Assembly: GCA_934247335.1 (NCBI GenBank)
Contig: CAKQJJ010000089.1
Coordinates: 1-6,089 of the forward strand
Reading direction: 5' to 3'
Length of the DNA stretch: 6,089 nucleotides
Origin: an uncultured Clostridia bacterium
GTDB lineage: Bacteria; Bacillota; Clostridia; Christensenellales; Pumilibacteraceae
Positions 4,909-6,089 of this stretch are shown one piece after another. A program made the position numbers and the translations under genes. The number at the start of each line of letters is the position of its first letter. Within the stretch, counting starts at the first letter, position 1. Under the pieces are notes generated by a model that was not told where the DNA came from, searched no databases, and was given only the letters and a program-made list of their open reading frames with translations.

Positions 4909-6089
4909 ATGGCACACAAGTATGTTTATTTGTTTACCGAAGGTAACGCAAAAATGCGTGAACTTTTGGGCGGCAAAGGCGCAAACCTTGCGGAAATGAC
5001 CAACATCGGTCTTCCCGTTCCCCAGGGCTTCACTATTTCCACCGAAGCTTGCACTCAGTACTACGAGGACGGAAAGCAGATCAATTCCGAAATTCAGGCG
5101 CAGATCATGGAATACATCGAAAAGATGGAAAAGATCACCGGCAAGAAGTTCGGCGACCTCGAAAATCCTCTTCTCGTTTCCGTTCGTTCGGGCGCAAGAG
5201 CATCCATGCCGGGCATGATGGACACCATCCTCAACCTCGGATTGAACGAGCAGGTCGTAGAAGTGCTTGCGAAGAAGTCCGGTAACCCCAGATGGGCTTG
5301 GGACTGCTACAGAAGATTTATTCAGATGTTCTCCGACGTCGTTATGGAAGTCGGCAAGAAATATTTTGAAGCTCTCATCGACAAGATGAAGGAAAAGAAG
5401 GGCGTAACCTACGACGTCGAACTCACCGCCGAAGATCTTAAAGAACTGGCAACCGAGTTCAAAGCCGAATACAAGGAAAAGATCGGCAAGGACTTCCCCT
5501 CCGATCCGAAGGAACAGCTCTTTGAAGCTATCAAAGCCGTATTCAGAAGCTGGGACAACCCCCGTGCAAACATTTACAGAATGGACCACGACATTCCTTA
5601 CAGCTGGGGTACCGCTGTAAACGTTCAGATGATGGCATTCGGCAACATGGGCGACGATTGCGGTACCGGCGTTGCGTTCACCCGTAACCCTGCTACCGGC
5701 GAACCCGGACTTATGGGCGAATTCCTTATGAACGCTCAGGGCGAAGACGTCGTTGCAGGCGTTCGTACTCCTATGCCCATCTCCAAGATGGCTGAAGTAT
5801 TGCCCGAAGTTTACAACCAGTTCCTCGAAGTTTGCAAAACTCTCGAAAACCATTACAGAGATATGCAGGATATGGAGTTCACCATCGAACAGGGCAAACT
5901 CTATATGCTCCAGACCAGAAACGGTAAGCGTACCGCTGCCGCTGCTATCCGTATCGCTTGCGACCTCATCGACGAGGGCATGATCACCGAGCAGGAAGCT
6001 CTGCTCCAGATCGACGCAAAGACTTTGGATATGCTTCTGCATCCCACTTTCGACGCTAAGGCGCTTAAAGACGCCGACAAGAACAATGT
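4909..6089 (+). CDS. ppdK: Pyruvate phosphate dikinase, N-terminal part (runs off the window)
   Basis: PPDK interconverts pyruvate + ATP + phosphate and phosphoenolpyruvate + AMP + pyrophosphate. In anaerobic Firmicutes it often works in glycolysis or gluconeogenesis with pyrophosphate. The window holds 393 of about 875 residues with no stop, covering the ATP-grasp nucleotide-binding domain and the start of the linker. Motifs are GGKGANLAEM (21-30), SVRSGARASMPGMMDT (91-106), GNMGDDCGTGVAFTRNP (245-261), GEFLMNAQGEDVVAGVRTP (270-288) and the ATP-site cluster DMEFTIEQGKLYMLQTRNGK (321-340). R93, D321, E323 and Q335 correspond to catalytic residues known from Clostridium symbiosum PPDK. The phosphohistidine domain and PEP/pyruvate barrel lie beyond 6089. 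AAGGAG at 4894-4899 sits nine bases before the ATG. Codon choice (AAG, GGT, CGT and TTC more often than in the neighbours) and the strong promoter suggest high expression. Phosphoenolpyruvate synthase is ruled out by the PPDK-specific N-terminal motifs. Confidence 0.96.
   Translation, partial: MAHKYVYLFTEGNAKMRELLGGKGANLAEMTNIGLPVPQGFTISTEACTQYYEDGKQINSEIQAQIMEYIEKMEKITGKKFGDLENPLLVSVRSGARASMPGMMDTILNLGLNEQVVEVLAKKSGNPRWAWDCYRRFIQMFSDVVMEVGKKYFEALIDKMKEKKGVTYDVELTAEDLKELATEFKAEYKEKIGKDFPSDPKEQLFEAIKAVFRSWDNPRANIYRMDHDIPYSWGTAVNVQMMAFGNMGDDCGTGVAFTRNPATGEPGLMGEFLMNAQGEDVVAGVRTPMPISKMAEVLPEVYNQFLEVCKTLENHYRDMQDMEFTIEQGKLYMLQTRNGKRTAAAAIRIACDLIDEGMITEQEALLQIDAKTLDMLLHPTFDAKALKDADKNN

Noticed and set aside
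4870..6042. 390-codon open frame on the minus strand opposite ppdK
   Set aside because: The plus strand clearly encodes pyruvate phosphate dikinase. The opposite frame has no recognisable motif and follows from the codon bias of a highly expressed gene.
1..6089. CRISPR array, insertion sequence, toxin-antitoxin or defence system
   Set aside because: No direct repeat array, transposase motif, paired terminal repeats or recognisable defence gene is visible on either strand.

Overview
The window looks like a contig end from an uncultivated, gut-type Clostridia-like Firmicute (Bacillota). The genes fit this: a Sua5-type threonylcarbamoyl-AMP synthase, ribose-5-phosphate isomerase B and pyruvate phosphate dikinase. 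So do the AAGGAG ribosome binding sites and the consensus sigma-A-type promoters with extended -10 elements. The species cannot be named from sequence alone; a Christensenellales-like lineage is only a guess from gene content and codon style.

Left end (1-about 930): GC-rich (about 70% in two 60-base samples) and made of odd pieces. There is the 3' half of a tRNA-Thr(GGU)-like gene on the minus strand with no matching 5' half, then about 90 bases with nothing recognisable. Next comes a 119-residue fragment of a metal-transporting P1B-type ATPase lacking both ends, then a promoter and an rRNA cytosine methyltransferase gene (RsmF type). GC content and leucine codon choice change inside that methyltransferase gene, near 905-930. 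The left end is therefore either a recombinant or degraded locus or a chimeric assembly.

Middle (about 930-3290): the rest of rsmF, a possible 43-residue ORF, a strong terminator, and then a promoter whose predicted start site falls on the ATG of a small two-helix membrane protein, so its mRNA may be leaderless. Converging on it from the minus strand is a 244-residue membrane protein of unknown function. Its start lies next to a perfect 12-bp palindrome carrying a -10-like hexamer on both strands.

Right part (3289-6089): tsaC and rpiB form a two-gene unit (tRNA t6A modification and the pentose phosphate pathway). A strong extended -10 promoter follows, then the first 393 codons of ppdK, which runs off the window and is written in a codon style suggesting high expression.

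No new defence, mobile or CRISPR system is visible. The most informative oddities are the mosaic left end, the candidate leaderless promoter, and the symmetric divergent control region.
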